DNA of 64,000 nt, from assembly GCA_963783445.1 (NCBI GenBank), contig CAWANP010000020.1, forward strand, positions 620,001-684,000, given 5' to 3'. Below, one piece after another: positions 54,130 through 64,000 of this stretch. Under the pieces are notes generated by a model, which made no database searches, had not been told where the DNA came from, and was given only the letters and a program-made list of their open reading frames with translations. Source of the DNA: CAWANP01 sp963783445. GTDB lineage: Bacteria; Chloroflexota; Anaerolineae; JAAYZQ01. Position 1 is the stretch's first letter. Every line of letters begins with the position of its first letter. A program made the position numbers and the translations under genes.

Positions 54130-54765
54130 ATGAAGTCAGAGAGAATGGATCCACCTATCCGCGTCGTTGGCATCTGCGGCAGTCTGAGGGAAGCCAGCTA
54201 CACGCGTCTGGCGCTTCGGGTCGCCCTGCAGGGTGCGGAAGAGGTGGGAGCCCAGACCCATCTGGTCGATCTGCGCGACTATGACCTTGCTCTTTGCGAT
54301 GGGCGTAGGGATGAGAACACCTACCCGGATGGGGTGCTCCAGATGCGCCAGAACGTGGCTGAGGCGCACGGCATCCTTCTGGGGACGCCCGTCTACCATG
54401 GCGGCTTTAGCGGCGTGTTAAAGAACGCGTTGGACCTCATGGGCTTTCGAGAATTTGAGGGCAAGATGATCGGCCTCGTCGGAGTCTCTGGCGGACGGAC
54501 AGGGGCGGTGCATGCGCTCAACACCCTCCGTTCCATTGGCCGGGCGCTCCATGCCTGGGTGATCCCGGAGGAGGTCTCGATCCCCGAAGCCTGGAATGCC
54601 TTTGATGTCGCAGGACGTCCCAAGGATCCAGAATTGGAGCAGCGTCTGAACGATCTGGGGCGGCAGGTGACCCGATTTTCCCTCCTGCATACCTCCGATC
54701 AGGTGCGAGAATTTCTCAGGATGTGGGAAAGTGCGCCAGCAAACCCTGGCGCGGCGGATCAATAG
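54130..54765 (+). CDS. NADPH-dependent FMN reductase family flavoprotein
   Basis: 211 residues, ATG 54130 with GGAG upstream. Flavodoxin-like fold: VVGICGSLREASYTRLALR (FMN phosphate loop), GILLGTPVYHGGFSGVLKNALDLM (the conserved Gly-Thr-Pro-x-Tyr and Lys-Asn-Ala-x-Asp motif) and MIGLVGVSGGRTGAVHALNTLR. This matches the SsuE/azoreductase-like FMN_red group. It reduces FMN or quinones with NADPH, for instance feeding a monooxygenase. No partner oxygenase is near. The gap 54766-55063 after it shows no gene. Confidence 0.9.
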   Translation: MKSERMDPPIRVVGICGSLREASYTRLALRVALQGAEEVGAQTHLVDLRDYDLALCDGRRDENTYPDGVLQMRQNVAEAHGILLGTPVYHGGFSGVLKNALDLMGFREFEGKMIGLVGVSGGRTGAVHALNTLRSIGRALHAWVIPEEVSIPEAWNAFDVAGRPKDPELEQRLNDLGRQVTRFSLLHTSDQVREFLRMWESAPANPGAADQ

Positions 54766-55063
54766 CCGAACAGTGCTGGTGGCCGAGGGCGAAGAGCGGC
54801 CATCTAGCTTGCACCGATGTTGACTGAGGCCCTCCCCCTCAAGAAGCTGGCGTGGTGGCCTGTCGGGTATGGATCTTTCTGACAATGGCTGTCAAGTGGT
54901 TGTCTTAAAGATGGCCCGTGGGCGTCAAGTTGCGACCGGCCTTCTACAGTAGAGTGGTAATCAGACAGGCGCCGAACCGGCTTTCAGGCCGGGCGTCTGC
55001 TGCTGTATGTGGGGGTCAGCCCGGTCGACTCAGCGCCGTTGTGTCTTTCAAGGAGGTATTTGC

Positions 55064-56485
55064 ATGCTTACCCGAATATCAGTGATGCTCGTCTTGCTCC
55101 TGCTATCGCTGTCGCTTGTAGCTTGCGACTCTGGTGGTTCGTCAGACAGTTCTGACCCGATGGACGCCGTGCCAACCGTCGAAAAAGTTAACGTTGTTTC
55201 AGCGACGGGTGAGGTACGCCCGGCCCGGTGGGCGAACCTGAGCTTCCCCATGGGGGGCACGGTGACCACCATGTACGCGGAGGAAGGGCAGGACGTAGAG
55301 GCCGGAGAACTGCTCGCCGAGCTTGACGCCATCCAGTTGGAAAGGGCAGTCGCCGAAGCGGAAGCAGCCCTTTCTTCCGCGGAGGCCAGCCTGGCTCAAG
55401 TCAAGGCGGAGGCCCACCCGCAGGACGTGGCGTCGGCAGAGCAGGCCGTGGCCGCCGCTCAATCGAATGGGGCGGTAGCTCAGGCGCAGATCGAGGCCGC
55501 TGAGGCGGGGCTGGGCCAGGCACGTTCGGCGGTGGCTGCCGTTCAGGATGCTGTAGCGGTTGCCCAGGCCCAGGTGACCATCGCCGAGGCCGGCGTCAAG
55601 ATCGCAGAGGCTGAACTACTGCGTTCCCAGGCTGGCGCCCGTGCGGAGGAGTTGGCCAGCGCCCTCGCCGGTTTGGAGCAGGCCCGCGCAGCCGTCCGCC
55701 TGGCCCAGGCGCAGTACGACCGCTCAGACAGGTCCAGTGACACACCCCAGGCGCTGGCCCTGGAGCTGGCGACCCTCGACCTGGAACGGGTGCAGGCAGA
55801 GTACGATCGGCTGGCCGCTGGCCCTCGCCAAACGGACCTGGCGCCGGCACGAGCTGCCATCGAGAACGCCCGGGCCCAGAAGGCCTTGAGTCAAGTCCAG
55901 GTTACCCAGGCCGAGACGCAGGTGGCCCAGGCCGAGAGCCAGGTCGTACAGGCCGGTGCAGCCGTGAGCCAGGCTCAGGCGGGGTTGGAAGCCGCAAAAG
56001 CCCAGACTGCCCAGTCCCAGGCGGCGCTGGACCGGCTGCTGGCTGGCCCCACGGCTGAGCAGGTGGCTGTGGCGGAGGCCGCTGTGGCTCAGGGGCGCGA
56101 AACGGTCGCCACGGCCCAGGCCATGCTTGACCGGGCCAGGCTGACCGCACCCTTTGATGGAACCGTGGGCCTGGTATATGTCCGCGAGGGGGAGGAGGTA
56201 CTCCCGGGCCAGACCGTGATGGTGTTGGGTGACCTGGCCGATCTGCGGGTGGAGACGACGGACTTGGATGAGATCGACGTGGCTGTGGTTCGGCCTGGCC
56301 AACCCGTCGACCTGACCTTTGATGCTCTGCCTGAGAAGGTTCTGCCGGGCCGCGTCGCTCGCATCGCATCCATGGCCACACCGGGCCAGGGCGCCACTAC
56401 CTACGCCGTGATCATCGAGTTCGAAGAAACCGATCCTGCCCTGCGCTGGGGCATGACGGCATTCGTGGATATCGAGACGGAATAA
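55064..56485 (+). CDS. HlyD/MacA-type periplasmic adaptor lipoprotein
   Basis: 473 residues, ATG 55064 with AAGGAGG upstream. Lipobox LSLVAC with Cys at about residue 21. First half-lipoyl strand NLSFPMGGTVTTMYAEEGQDVEAGELLAELD. A very long Ala/Gln-rich helical hairpin follows (about residues 95-370), made of repeated AQAQxxxAxAG segments and so longer than in MacA. Then the second lipoyl half (RLTAPFDGTVGLVYVREGEEVLPGQ) and beta-barrel domains (VVRPGQPVDLTFDALP). It links a MacB-type permease, encoded next, to an outer partner or carries substrate in a single-membrane cell. Start of a three-gene export operon. Confidence 0.92.
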   Translation: MLTRISVMLVLLLLSLSLVACDSGGSSDSSDPMDAVPTVEKVNVVSATGEVRPARWANLSFPMGGTVTTMYAEEGQDVEAGELLAELDAIQLERAVAEAEAALSSAEASLAQVKAEAHPQDVASAEQAVAAAQSNGAVAQAQIEAAEAGLGQARSAVAAVQDAVAVAQAQVTIAEAGVKIAEAELLRSQAGARAEELASALAGLEQARAAVRLAQAQYDRSDRSSDTPQALALELATLDLERVQAEYDRLAAGPRQTDLAPARAAIENARAQKALSQVQVTQAETQVAQAESQVVQAGAAVSQAQAGLEAAKAQTAQSQAALDRLLAGPTAEQVAVAEAAVAQGRETVATAQAMLDRARLTAPFDGTVGLVYVREGEEVLPGQTVMVLGDLADLRVETTDLDEIDVAVVRPGQPVDLTFDALPEKVLPGRVARIASMATPGQGATTYAVIIEFEETDPALRWGMTAFVDIETE

Positions 56486-56574
56486 GCTGCCGAGTTGGTC
56501 AAATGAGTCTGAAGGGGTCTGTGGGGCCGACCTGTTGGTCCTCTCGGTCTCCTGATGCCTCTTCGGAGTGATAC

Positions 56575-58817
56575 ATGATCTGGAAGAATCTCTTCCGCCG
56601 CAAAGGACGCACACTGCTGACGCTCTTTGGCATAGCCATCGGTGTCTCGGCCATCATTGCTTTAGGGGCAATGGCAGCCGGGATGCGCGCGGGCTATGAC
56701 GCCATGGCCACAGGCAGCGATGCCGACCTGGTGCTCACCCAGGAAAGCGCTATGGATATTACCATGGGCGGACTGGAGGAATCGGTCGGCGAGCTGCTGC
56801 TGGGCTGGCCTGAGGTCGTAGAGGTCGATGGCGCGCTGGTAGGCAACGTCCAGGCTGAGGATTCGCCCTATTTCTACATCTATGGCTACGACCCCGAGGG
56901 TTTCGCCATCACCCATTTCCGTATCGTTGAGGGTCAGGCGTTGGACGAAGCGCGGCGGGTTCGGGGCAAGCCCATTCTGCTCGGCCGGACTGCGGCGGAT
57001 AGCCTGGACAAGGGGGTAGGCGAGACCCTGCGCATCACGGGTGGGGCTTTTCGCATCGTTGGCATCTATGAAACCGGTTCCGCCTTTGAGGATGGTGGGG
57101 CAGTCATGGCGCTGGATGAGGCTCAGTCCTTGCTACTGCAGCCGCGCCGTGTTTCCATGTACTACCTCCGCCTGCGGAGCCCCGAGGAAGAAGCCCGTCT
57201 GCGAACCAGGATAGATCGCTACCTCGACGACGTGACCCTGTCCACCACGTCCGAGTTCGCCGACCGTCAGCAGATGGTCGCGTATATGGAGGGTTTTGCC
57301 TGGGGGATCTCGGGTCTGGCCATTCTCATCGGCGGCTTGGTGATGACCAACACCCTGTTCATGTCAGCCTTTGAGCGCACGCGGGAGATCGGCTTGCTGC
57401 GGGCCCTCGGCTGGCGCAGGGGCCAGGTCATGCGCCTCATCCTGGGTGAATCCTTGGTGCTCTCCCTCCTGGGCGGCCTTGTCGGCATCGCCCTGGGAGT
57501 CGGGCTGGTCAGTCTCATCAGTGGCAGCGGCGGGCTTGGCTTCTTGAGTATGGCTGGCACCCACTTTACGCCCGACCTCTTTGTCCGGGCCCTGATCGTC
57601 GTGGTGATCCTGGGCCTGGTAGGCGGGGCCTACCCGGCCTGGTGGGCCAGTCGCCTGCTGCCGCTGGAGGCGCTGAACTATGAGGGCGGTGGTGGCTCGG
57701 ATCCGCCTCGCTTCCTGCCGGGTGGACTCACGCTGCGTAATCTCTGGCGGCGGCGGACCCGTACCCTCCTGACCGTACTCGGAATCGCCGTAGGTATTGC
57801 GGCCATCGTCGGCCTGAGGGGGTTGATGGCGGGCTTTGGAGAGGGCTATACGGCCATCGCCATGGGGAGTGAAATGGACCTCATGGCTCTGGAGGCGGAC
57901 GTCTCTGACATGGGCTATAGCACCATCGATGAACGGGTGGGCGCGCGCCTGGCCGCGCTGCCTGACGTGGCGGGGGTCTCTGGCACAGGCTTTGCCTTCT
58001 CCAGTACGGAAGAGATGGCCTTTTTCATCCTGTGGGGCTACAATCCCCGTGAGTTTGGCATCGATCATTTCAAAATCGTGGAAGGGGAGCCGCTGGCCAC
58101 CAACCGGCAGATGCTCCTGGGCCATCAGGCCGCTGAAACGCTGGGCAAGGGGGTGGGCGACACGATCCGCGTGCTGGGCAGCTCGTTCCGGGTTGTGGGT
58201 ATCTTTGAGACAGGGGTAGCCTGGGAGGAGGTCGGGGGGTGATCACCCTCCGCGACGCCCAGAGGCTGGCCGGCAGGCCGCACCAGGTCACCATGTACGG
58301 AATCAAGCTCCGCGACCCCGGCAAGGTAGAGGAAGTCAAAGCCTACCTGGACGCCAATTTCCCCGAGATCGACGTCTCCCTCAGCTCCGAGTTTACTGAG
58401 GCCATACCAGACCTCCAGGCATCGCAGCAGATGATTGGCCAGATCGCGTTCCTGGCTGTGCTAATCGGCGGCGTCGGAATGCTAAACACCATGCTGATGA
58501 GTGTCCTGGAGCGGACGCGCGAAATCGGCGTGCTGCGAGCCTTGGGTTGGCGGCGGCGCCAGGTGGTGGGCATGACCTTGCGCGAAGCGCTGGTCCTGGG
58601 CTTGATTGGCGGCATTACGGGCATTCTCCTGGGCCTGGGTTTTGCCTGGGCAATCATGCAGATTCCGGCTATTAAGGGGATGATGGAGCCGAGCTATACG
58701 CTCGATCTTTTCTTGCTGGCACTGGTAGTAGGCCTGATGACAGGTGTGCTGGGCGGGCTTTATCCTGCCTGGCGGGCGACGCGCATGCAGCCGGTTGAGG
58801 CGCTGAGGTACGAATAG
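56575..58817 (+). CDS. Fused tandem MacB/FtsX-type ABC permease, one homopolymer frameshift
   Basis: About 747 residues. Unit 1 (about 56575-57690): N-terminal helix with RKGRTLLTLFGIAIGVSAIIAL, a periplasmic MacB-core domain, and FtsX helices (FERTREIGLLRALGWRRGQVM). Unit 2 (about 57715-58817) repeats it: RRRTRTLLTVLGIAVGIAAIVGL ... LERTREIGVLRALGWRRRQVVG, ending ATRMQPVEALRYE. A run of six G at about 58233-58238 causes a stop (VAWEEVGG); one more G restores VITLRDAQRLAG, which matches unit 1. Two MacB permeases normally dimerise, so this chain is a ready-made dimer. It works with the adaptor before it and the ATPase after it to move lipids, peptides or toxins outward. Confidence 0.85.
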
Positions 58818-58843
58818 GATAGTCCGTGGGAGAATTGTGATAC

Positions 58844-59689
<846 letters not shown>

Positions 59690-59716
59690 GTTCGCAAAAG
59701 AACCAATCCAAGTCGC

Positions 59717-59977
59717 CTATTCTGCTTCGCCTTCGAAGAACATACCCAATTGCTGCTGGTCGTTGACCACTGCCAACTTTCGTACCTGTAGCTCGGCATC
59801 GTCCAGAGAGTCGCCGCAACGTCGAGCCAGGGCCATACCCCACTCGTAGAGGGCGATGGCCTCCTCCAGTGTCAGTTCCCCCTCTTCAAGGCGCTGAACA
59901 GTCTCTTCCAGTTCGCCGAACGCTTTTTCAAAGGATAGGTCCTCTACCGAAATGGGGCTCTTTGCTTCGCTCGTCAT
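59717..59977 (-). CDS. xseB: Exodeoxyribonuclease VII small subunit
   Basis: 86 residues, ATG 59977. Typical XseB helices: SFEKAFGELEETVQRLEEGELTLEEAIALYEWGMALARRC. The stretch ends in a short acidic tail. It overlaps the xseA stop by four bases (ATGA), so it is translated right after it. The small subunit wraps around the large subunit; the complex degrades single-stranded DNA from both ends. Normal family length. Confidence 0.95.
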   Translation of the reverse strand: MTSEAKSPISVEDLSFEKAFGELEETVQRLEEGELTLEEAIALYEWGMALARRCGDSLDDAELQVRKLAVVNDQQQLGMFFEGEAE

Positions 59978-61200
59978 GTTTCGCTCCTCGTCACGGCCTC
60001 GAATTCCCCGTCCTGCACGCGGATCCCTAACGGGTCCTCGCTGGTCACCTGGTCCACGCTGCGTACCACCGTACCCGTATCCAGCAGCCGGACGACCGCA
60101 TAGCCTCGCTCCAAAGTAGAGAGCGGACTCAGGCTTCCCAGTCGTGCCTGGAGCCCTACCAACCTGGAGCGGCGCAGTGCCAGGGTACTTGTCAGGGCGC
60201 GGTTGGCACGGTGTGTGAGGTCGTCTACCTGCTGGCGATAGGCTCCCAATCGAGTCTGAGGGGAGAGGCGCTGCAATTCCCTCTGCCGCTGATCCAGTGC
60301 CTGTCGTGCCTGGTCCAATCTTTGCCCCATGGCCCCTTCCAGCCGGGTCGCCCCGGCCAGGATCATCTGCCGGAGGTCTGCCTGGTCGGGGACGGCCAGC
60401 TCTGCAGCAATGGAGGGCGTGGGCGCCCGCAGATCGGCCACGAAATCGGCGATGCTAGAATCGGTCTCGTGGCCTACGCCGCTGACCACCGGGTGGCGGC
60501 AGGCAGCGATGGCCCTTGCCACACGCTCGTCGTTGAAGGCCCACAGGTCCTCCAGAGATCCGCCGCCACGGACAAGCAGAATCAGGTCCACGTCGTCCCG
60601 GCCATCCAAAATCTGTAGCGCGGCGACAATCTGGTCTGGGGCCTGATCGCCCTGGACCAACGTGGGAACCAATAGCACTTGCACCAGCGGGTAGCGACGG
60701 CGCAGTACGTTGAGGACATCCTGCAGGGCAGCTGCCTGCGACGAGGTAACGATGCCCAGCACCTGGGGGAACTCGGGAAGAGGGCATTTGTGTTGGTCGT
60801 CGAATAGCCCTTCTTCCTTGAGCTGGTCGCGCAGTTGCTCATAGCGGGCGTGCAGATCACCCCGGCCGGCGGGGCGCAACTGGTCCACGTAGAGTTGGTA
60901 ACTGCCCCGGACAGCATAAACAGAGATATACCCATGGGCCAATACCGCATCGCCCTGCTTGGGCTTCCAGGTCAAGCGTCCCGCCGCCGAGCGCCACATC
61001 ACACAGCTAAGCGCCGCATCTGCGTCCTTGAGGGTGAAATAGAGATGCCCCGAGGGATACTGCCTGTGATTCGATATCTCACCGCTCAGCCAGATGTCTT
61101 GCAGCAGATCGTCTGATTCAAGCAGTCCTGTGATGTGCCGGGTCAGCGAGGATACCGTCCAAGTCTGGGTACTGGAGAATCCGTATTGGATATGGGTCAT
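59974..61200 (-). CDS. xseA: Exodeoxyribonuclease VII large subunit
   Basis: 408 residues, ATG 61200, overlapping the P1-peptidase stop by four bases. N-terminal OB domain (WTVSSLTRHITGLLESDDLLQDIWLSGEIS, GHLYFTLKDADAALSCVMWR), catalytic region with VTSSQAAALQDVLNVLRRRYP, DLILLVRGGGSLEDLWAFNDE, and GVGHETDSSIADFVADLRAPTPSIAAELAVP, then long C-terminal coiled coils and the late LERGYAVVRLLDTGTVVRSVDQV region. Degrades single-stranded DNA with XseB and takes part in mismatch and damage repair. Confidence 0.95.
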   Translation of the reverse strand: MTHIQYGFSSTQTWTVSSLTRHITGLLESDDLLQDIWLSGEISNHRQYPSGHLYFTLKDADAALSCVMWRSAAGRLTWKPKQGDAVLAHGYISVYAVRGSYQLYVDQLRPAGRGDLHARYEQLRDQLKEEGLFDDQHKCPLPEFPQVLGIVTSSQAAALQDVLNVLRRRYPLVQVLLVPTLVQGDQAPDQIVAALQILDGRDDVDLILLVRGGGSLEDLWAFNDERVARAIAACRHPVVSGVGHETDSSIADFVADLRAPTPSIAAELAVPDQADLRQMILAGATRLEGAMGQRLDQARQALDQRQRELQRLSPQTRLGAYRQQVDDLTHRANRALTSTLALRRSRLVGLQARLGSLSPLSTLERGYAVVRLLDTGTVVRSVDQVTSEDPLGIRVQDGEFEAVTRSET

Positions 61201-62171
61201 TCTTCGTCCGTTGTCCGCCCGTCGTCCTGCGTCTCTGTGACGCTGCGGACGATGGCTTCTGCCACGACTTCGGCGGCGTAGGCGCCAATCAGATTCACAT
61301 CGCCTCGTTTCTGACCGCTGGTCAGGGCAAACAAAGTGTCGCCGTCCAGCATCGTATGCGCCGGTCGCACAGTTTTCGCCAACCCATTGTGGGCCATCTG
61401 GGCCACCTTGTTCACTTCCTCCTTGGTCAGGCGCGCGTTCGTGGCCACCACTCCAACGACGGTCTGACCTCGAGCAGCAAAACGTAAAACGGCCTTGCCC
61501 ATCATGCCTTTCATCGTCGCCAGCGTGTCCGCAAAGCCCTCACCTCTCAGTGCCCTCGCCCCAGCAAGGATTTCTCCGTTCCGAGGATCGATGACATCAC
61601 CAAAGGCATTCACCGCCACGATGGCTCCTACGACGAGCCCCCGGCCCAAGTCTATGCTGGCTGTGCCGATGCCTGATTTGGTCGAACGTGCCGCACCCAG
61701 GATTGCACCTACCCTGCAGCCAGTCCCAACGCCGACACTGCCCTCAAGCACCGGGCCTTCGCCCGCCGCCTCCGAGGCGGCGTAGCCCATCGCTGCATCG
61801 GGCCGGACGTCGGCGCGGCCAAGACTCAGATCAAAGATGACGGCAGCCGGGACAATGGGCACCTTGGCCACGCCAGTGTCGTAACCAATCCCCTGCTCCT
61901 CCAACCAGCGGACCACGCCACCGGCTGCATCCAGGCCGAAAGCACTGCCCCCGCTCAGCAGTACGGCGTGGACCCGCTGCACCATGTGCATGGGCCGCAG
62001 CAGATCAGTCTCTCGGGTCCCGGGCGCCCCACCTCGCTGGTCTACCCCACCCACGGCCCCCTGCGGCGGGCATAGGACCACCGTGCAGCCGGTCATCGCC
62101 TCTGCGTTGGTGGCGTGCCCTACGCGGATGCCGGGAACGTCGGTGATGGCGTTGTGCCAGGTCCTGGTCAT
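61197..62171 (-). CDS. P1/DmpA-family (S58) autoprocessing peptidase, NylC-like
   Basis: 324 residues, ATG 62171. Family features: start MTRTWHNAITDVPGIRVGHATN, GGAPGTRETDLL, LLSGGSAFGLDAAGGVVRWLEE, VGTGCRVGAILG. Autocleavage probably occurs before the Thr in RGQTVVGVVATNA, where NylC and DmpA relatives have their N-terminal nucleophile. DGDTLFALTSG follows. Members cleave beta-peptides, short peptides or nylon oligomers. The C-terminal TQDDGRTTDEE is acidic and is encoded by a degenerate intergenic-type repeat. First of three tightly overlapping genes with xseA and xseB, which is an odd functional mix. Confidence 0.92.
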   Translation of the reverse strand: MTRTWHNAITDVPGIRVGHATNAEAMTGCTVVLCPPQGAVGGVDQRGGAPGTRETDLLRPMHMVQRVHAVLLSGGSAFGLDAAGGVVRWLEEQGIGYDTGVAKVPIVPAAVIFDLSLGRADVRPDAAMGYAASEAAGEGPVLEGSVGVGTGCRVGAILGAARSTKSGIGTASIDLGRGLVVGAIVAVNAFGDVIDPRNGEILAGARALRGEGFADTLATMKGMMGKAVLRFAARGQTVVGVVATNARLTKEEVNKVAQMAHNGLAKTVRPAHTMLDGDTLFALTSGQKRGDVNLIGAYAAEVVAEAIVRSVTETQDDGRTTDEE

Positions 62172-62244
62172 GAAAGTCTCCGTGATGCGTGTTGCGTCAT
62201 ACGTGATGCGTGATACGAGTTTCGTATGGTCTATCGTCGGGCGC
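62172..62244. repeat. Degenerate GTGATGCGTG/GTTGCGTCATACG intergenic repeat
   Basis: Imperfect ten-base units (GTGATGCGTG, TTGCGTCATACG) fill the gap before the P1-peptidase gene, inverted relatives of the units at 51476-51535 and 52840-52885. A GTCTATCGTC string at 62229-62238 recurs in the hairpin at 12118. Confidence 0.45.
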
Positions 62245-62829
62245 TCAAGACATCTGGATGCCGCTATCTTGCAGATACTGCGTCACGTCCTGAGAATCTG
62301 ACATGCCCTCGTCGATGAAGGCTTTGCAGATGAAATACCCGCTGTACATCGGCGTTCGGCCTGCATCAGTCAGGATCGAGTGCTTATAGCGAAGAATCTG
62401 CTCGCGCAGGTTATGGGTCATTCTCTCTTTGAAGCGCTGCATCTCTACCATCTTTGCTTCAATGACCGCATCCGTTATGAACCAGATGTCGATCTTCCAA
62501 GGACGTTCCCAGTCGCCATAGTCGATCCGGGCCTTCAAATACAAGCCGCCAGGCAGATCTGGGGTTCTGGATTTTTGGAACACTACTTGGTAGACCAATG
62601 CAGAGCTGGCAAACTGGCTCCCGACGCTAAAAGCCTCTGCGATGGATGTCTGGGACAGGTAGACGTCGATGTCTGGGTACATCATCAGGTCGAGGAAGTA
62701 GCTCCCGGTGAACACGACCTGTCCATAGGGACTCAAGATATCGTACAGCCTGACCTCTTTCAGAACAGAGTCGGCTTCCTGTCGCAATCTGGATGCTCGC
62801 TTGATCGGGTCAGATCTGGGAAGGCTCAT
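62245..62829 (-). CDS. Nucleotidyltransferase-fold protein
   Basis: 194 residues, ATG 62829, overlapping the coaBC stop by four bases (ATGA). A minimal nucleotidyltransferase motif is present: VVFTGSYFLDLMMYPDIDVYLS, with the Gly-Ser and the Asp-x-Asp metal pair, though the spacing is longer than in kanamycin-type enzymes. A third carboxylate may be the Asp in WKIDIWFITD. The rest is helical. The fold occurs in aminoglycoside and tRNA modifiers and in HEPN-MNT toxin systems. No HEPN partner is adjacent, so the role is unknown. Confidence 0.75.
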   Translation of the reverse strand: MSLPRSDPIKRASRLRQEADSVLKEVRLYDILSPYGQVVFTGSYFLDLMMYPDIDVYLSQTSIAEAFSVGSQFASSALVYQVVFQKSRTPDLPGGLYLKARIDYGDWERPWKIDIWFITDAVIEAKMVEMQRFKERMTHNLREQILRYKHSILTDAGRTPMYSGYFICKAFIDEGMSDSQDVTQYLQDSGIQMS

Positions 62830-64000
62830 GGTACCAACGGGTTCCCGCCGAGCAGAATCACCACCTGGTCCAGGATCCGTTCCGCGACTCGGTCCTTGGA
62901 CAGAACTGGCATCTCCTCAACCGTGCCGTCGGTCCGGAGGAGCGTAACCTGGTTCGTCGCCGCGCCCATGGCCTGCCGGGCATCGTTGGCCACAATGAGA
63001 TCCAGGCGCTTGCGTTCAAGCTTGCTCTGGGCGTTCTCCAATAGGTTTTCCGTCTCGGCGGCAAAACCGACGACCACCTGGTTGTCCTGGCGTATCTTGG
63101 CGACTTGGGCCAGGATGTCGGGCGTGCGGGCCAGCTCTATTGCCAGACCTTCTTCGCCCTTCTTGATCTTTTGGGCCGCTGCAGCCACGGGATGATAGTC
63201 GGCGACAGCAGCCGCCATTATCAGTACGTCAGCATTGTCCATGGTTTCCAGCACGGCATCACGCATCTGCCTGGCGGTCTCGACCGGAACCAACACCGCG
63301 CCAAAGGGAGCTACGCTGCCCGACTGTGCTGATCAGCGTTACTTGGGCGCCCAGGTCTCGCGCAGCCCGGGCCAGCGCGTAGCCCATCTGGCCTGAGGAT
63401 CGGTTGCCCAGGAAGCGGATAGGGTCCAATGGCTCTCTCGTGCCCCCAGCAGTGACGATCACCCGCTTCCCGGCCAGCGCGCCCTGCCGGCCCAGTGCCC
63501 AGCAGGCTGCATCCAGAATTTCTTCTGGCTCAGCCATGCGCCCTATACCACTGGCTCCCGAGGCCAGCCTCCCTTCCCCAGGCCCGACGAGGGTCACGTC
63601 GCGCAGCCTTTGCAGGCGGGCCACGTTGTCCTGGGTCAGGGGGTTGCTCCACATGTGGCTTTCCATGGCGGGAGCCAGCAGGATGGGCGCCTCGGCGGCC
63701 AGCGCAGTGGTGGTCAGCATGTTGTCAGCCAATCCAGCAGCCAGCTTGGCGATGGTGTTGGCCGTGGCGGGGGCGATAACTAATATCGCAGCGCGCCTGG
63801 CCAGGCTGACGTGGCCGATGTCTGTCTCTGCCAGAAGGCTAAACATGTCGGTGACGACCGGGCGGTGGGTGAGGGCCTGGAAGGTCAAGGGGGTGACGAA
63901 CTCGCGGGCGGCATCGGTGAGGATCACATCCACCTCCGCCCCCACCTTGACCAGGTGGCTGCACAGCGCCGCCGCCTTGTAGGCCGCAATCCCACCGGTG
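62826..64000 (-). CDS. coaBC: Coenzyme A biosynthesis bifunctional protein CoaBC, 5' end cut by window edge, one frameshift
   Basis: About 390 residues are visible, reading off the right edge shortly after the N-terminus (TGGIAAYKAAALCSHL). CoaC part: SLLAETDIGHVSLARRAAILVIAPATANTIAKLA and MESHMWSNPLTQDNV with the Pro-Ala-Met region. CoaB part: VIVTAGGTREPLDPIRFLGNRSSGQMGYALA, then a one-base break near 63305, then FGAVLVPVETARQMRDAV, DVLIMAAAVADYHP, VVGFAAETEN and LIVANDA. CoaB couples phosphopantothenate with cysteine and CoaC decarboxylates the product, two steps of CoA synthesis. The start codon lies beyond the window. Confidence 0.93.

Overview
The window is about 64 kb of moderately GC-rich DNA that looks like a chromosome piece from a Chloroflexota bacterium, most likely of the Anaerolineae/Caldilineae type. 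The call rests on gene style. There are extracellular binding lipoproteins with Val/Glu-rich stalks, surface proteins with long Thr/Pro linkers, a membrane-anchored clostripain-like peptidase, BMP-type nucleoside importers and archaeal-type LeuC/LeuD proteins. No rRNA or other strong taxonomic marker is present, so the assignment is inference. Two tRNA genes (Gly-TCC, Arg-TCT) are present. I saw no CRISPR array, prophage or plasmid origin.

Layout. 0-4.3 kb: end of a response-regulator gene, a small RelE/ParE-type toxin-antitoxin pair, then a LuxR-type response regulator and a large PAS-GAF histidine kinase. 4.4-10.4 kb: glycosyltransferase, C11 peptidase, small zinc-ribbon membrane protein, MFS transporter, UBP zinc-finger protein. 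10.5-12.0 kb: a damaged IS701-family insertion sequence. 12.2-19.5 kb, all on the minus strand: DinB-like protein, sugar nucleotidyltransferase, amidohydrolase, TSUP transporter and a peptide-type ABC importer (binding protein plus two permeases) with a long untranslated leader. 20.4-33 kb: MFS exporter, a two-domain RNase HI, a fatty acid hydroxylase, a D-threonine-aldolase-like/HDAC-like/UbiA operon, an Hfq-like protein, tRNA-Gly, an SbcC/Rad50-type ATPase and an FtsK/SpoIIIE translocase. 33-41.5 kb: a BMP-family nucleoside-type ABC importer followed by a URO-D-family protein. 41.5-47 kb: M23 peptidase, LysM/beta-propeller surface protein, TPR protein, DedA protein. 47-53.3 kb: LeuC, LeuD, AbrB-family transporter, isocitrate/isopropylmalate-type dehydrogenase, acyl-CoA dehydrogenase and a deoxyribosyltransferase-like protein. 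53.4-59.7 kb: tRNA-Arg, cupin, flavin reductase and a MacAB-like export system. 59.7-64 kb, minus strand: xseB, xseA, a P1/NylC-type peptidase, a nucleotidyltransferase and the 3' part of coaBC.

The most unusual locus is the BMP importer at 33.3-41.5 kb. Its binding protein is duplicated in tandem within what reads as one polypeptide. Its double-NBD ATPase appears to carry a polytopic membrane insertion inside the first nucleotide-binding domain. Both permeases have extra N-terminal membrane helices. Other points of interest are the RNase HI with a catalytically degenerate second domain, the Hfq-like protein, a structured leader upstream of the peptide importer, degenerate intergenic repeats that run into the C-termini of several proteins, and a fused duplicate of a MacB-type permease.

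Caution: about a dozen genes contain single-base frame breaks. They cluster at 0-8, 10.5-12, 33.5-38 and 47-53 kb, whereas 12.2-33.5 kb and 38.1-47.2 kb are almost free of them. Because the breaks sit in conserved enzyme genes and the remaining frames keep all motifs, I treat most as sequence errors rather than pseudogenes and give the full gene span.
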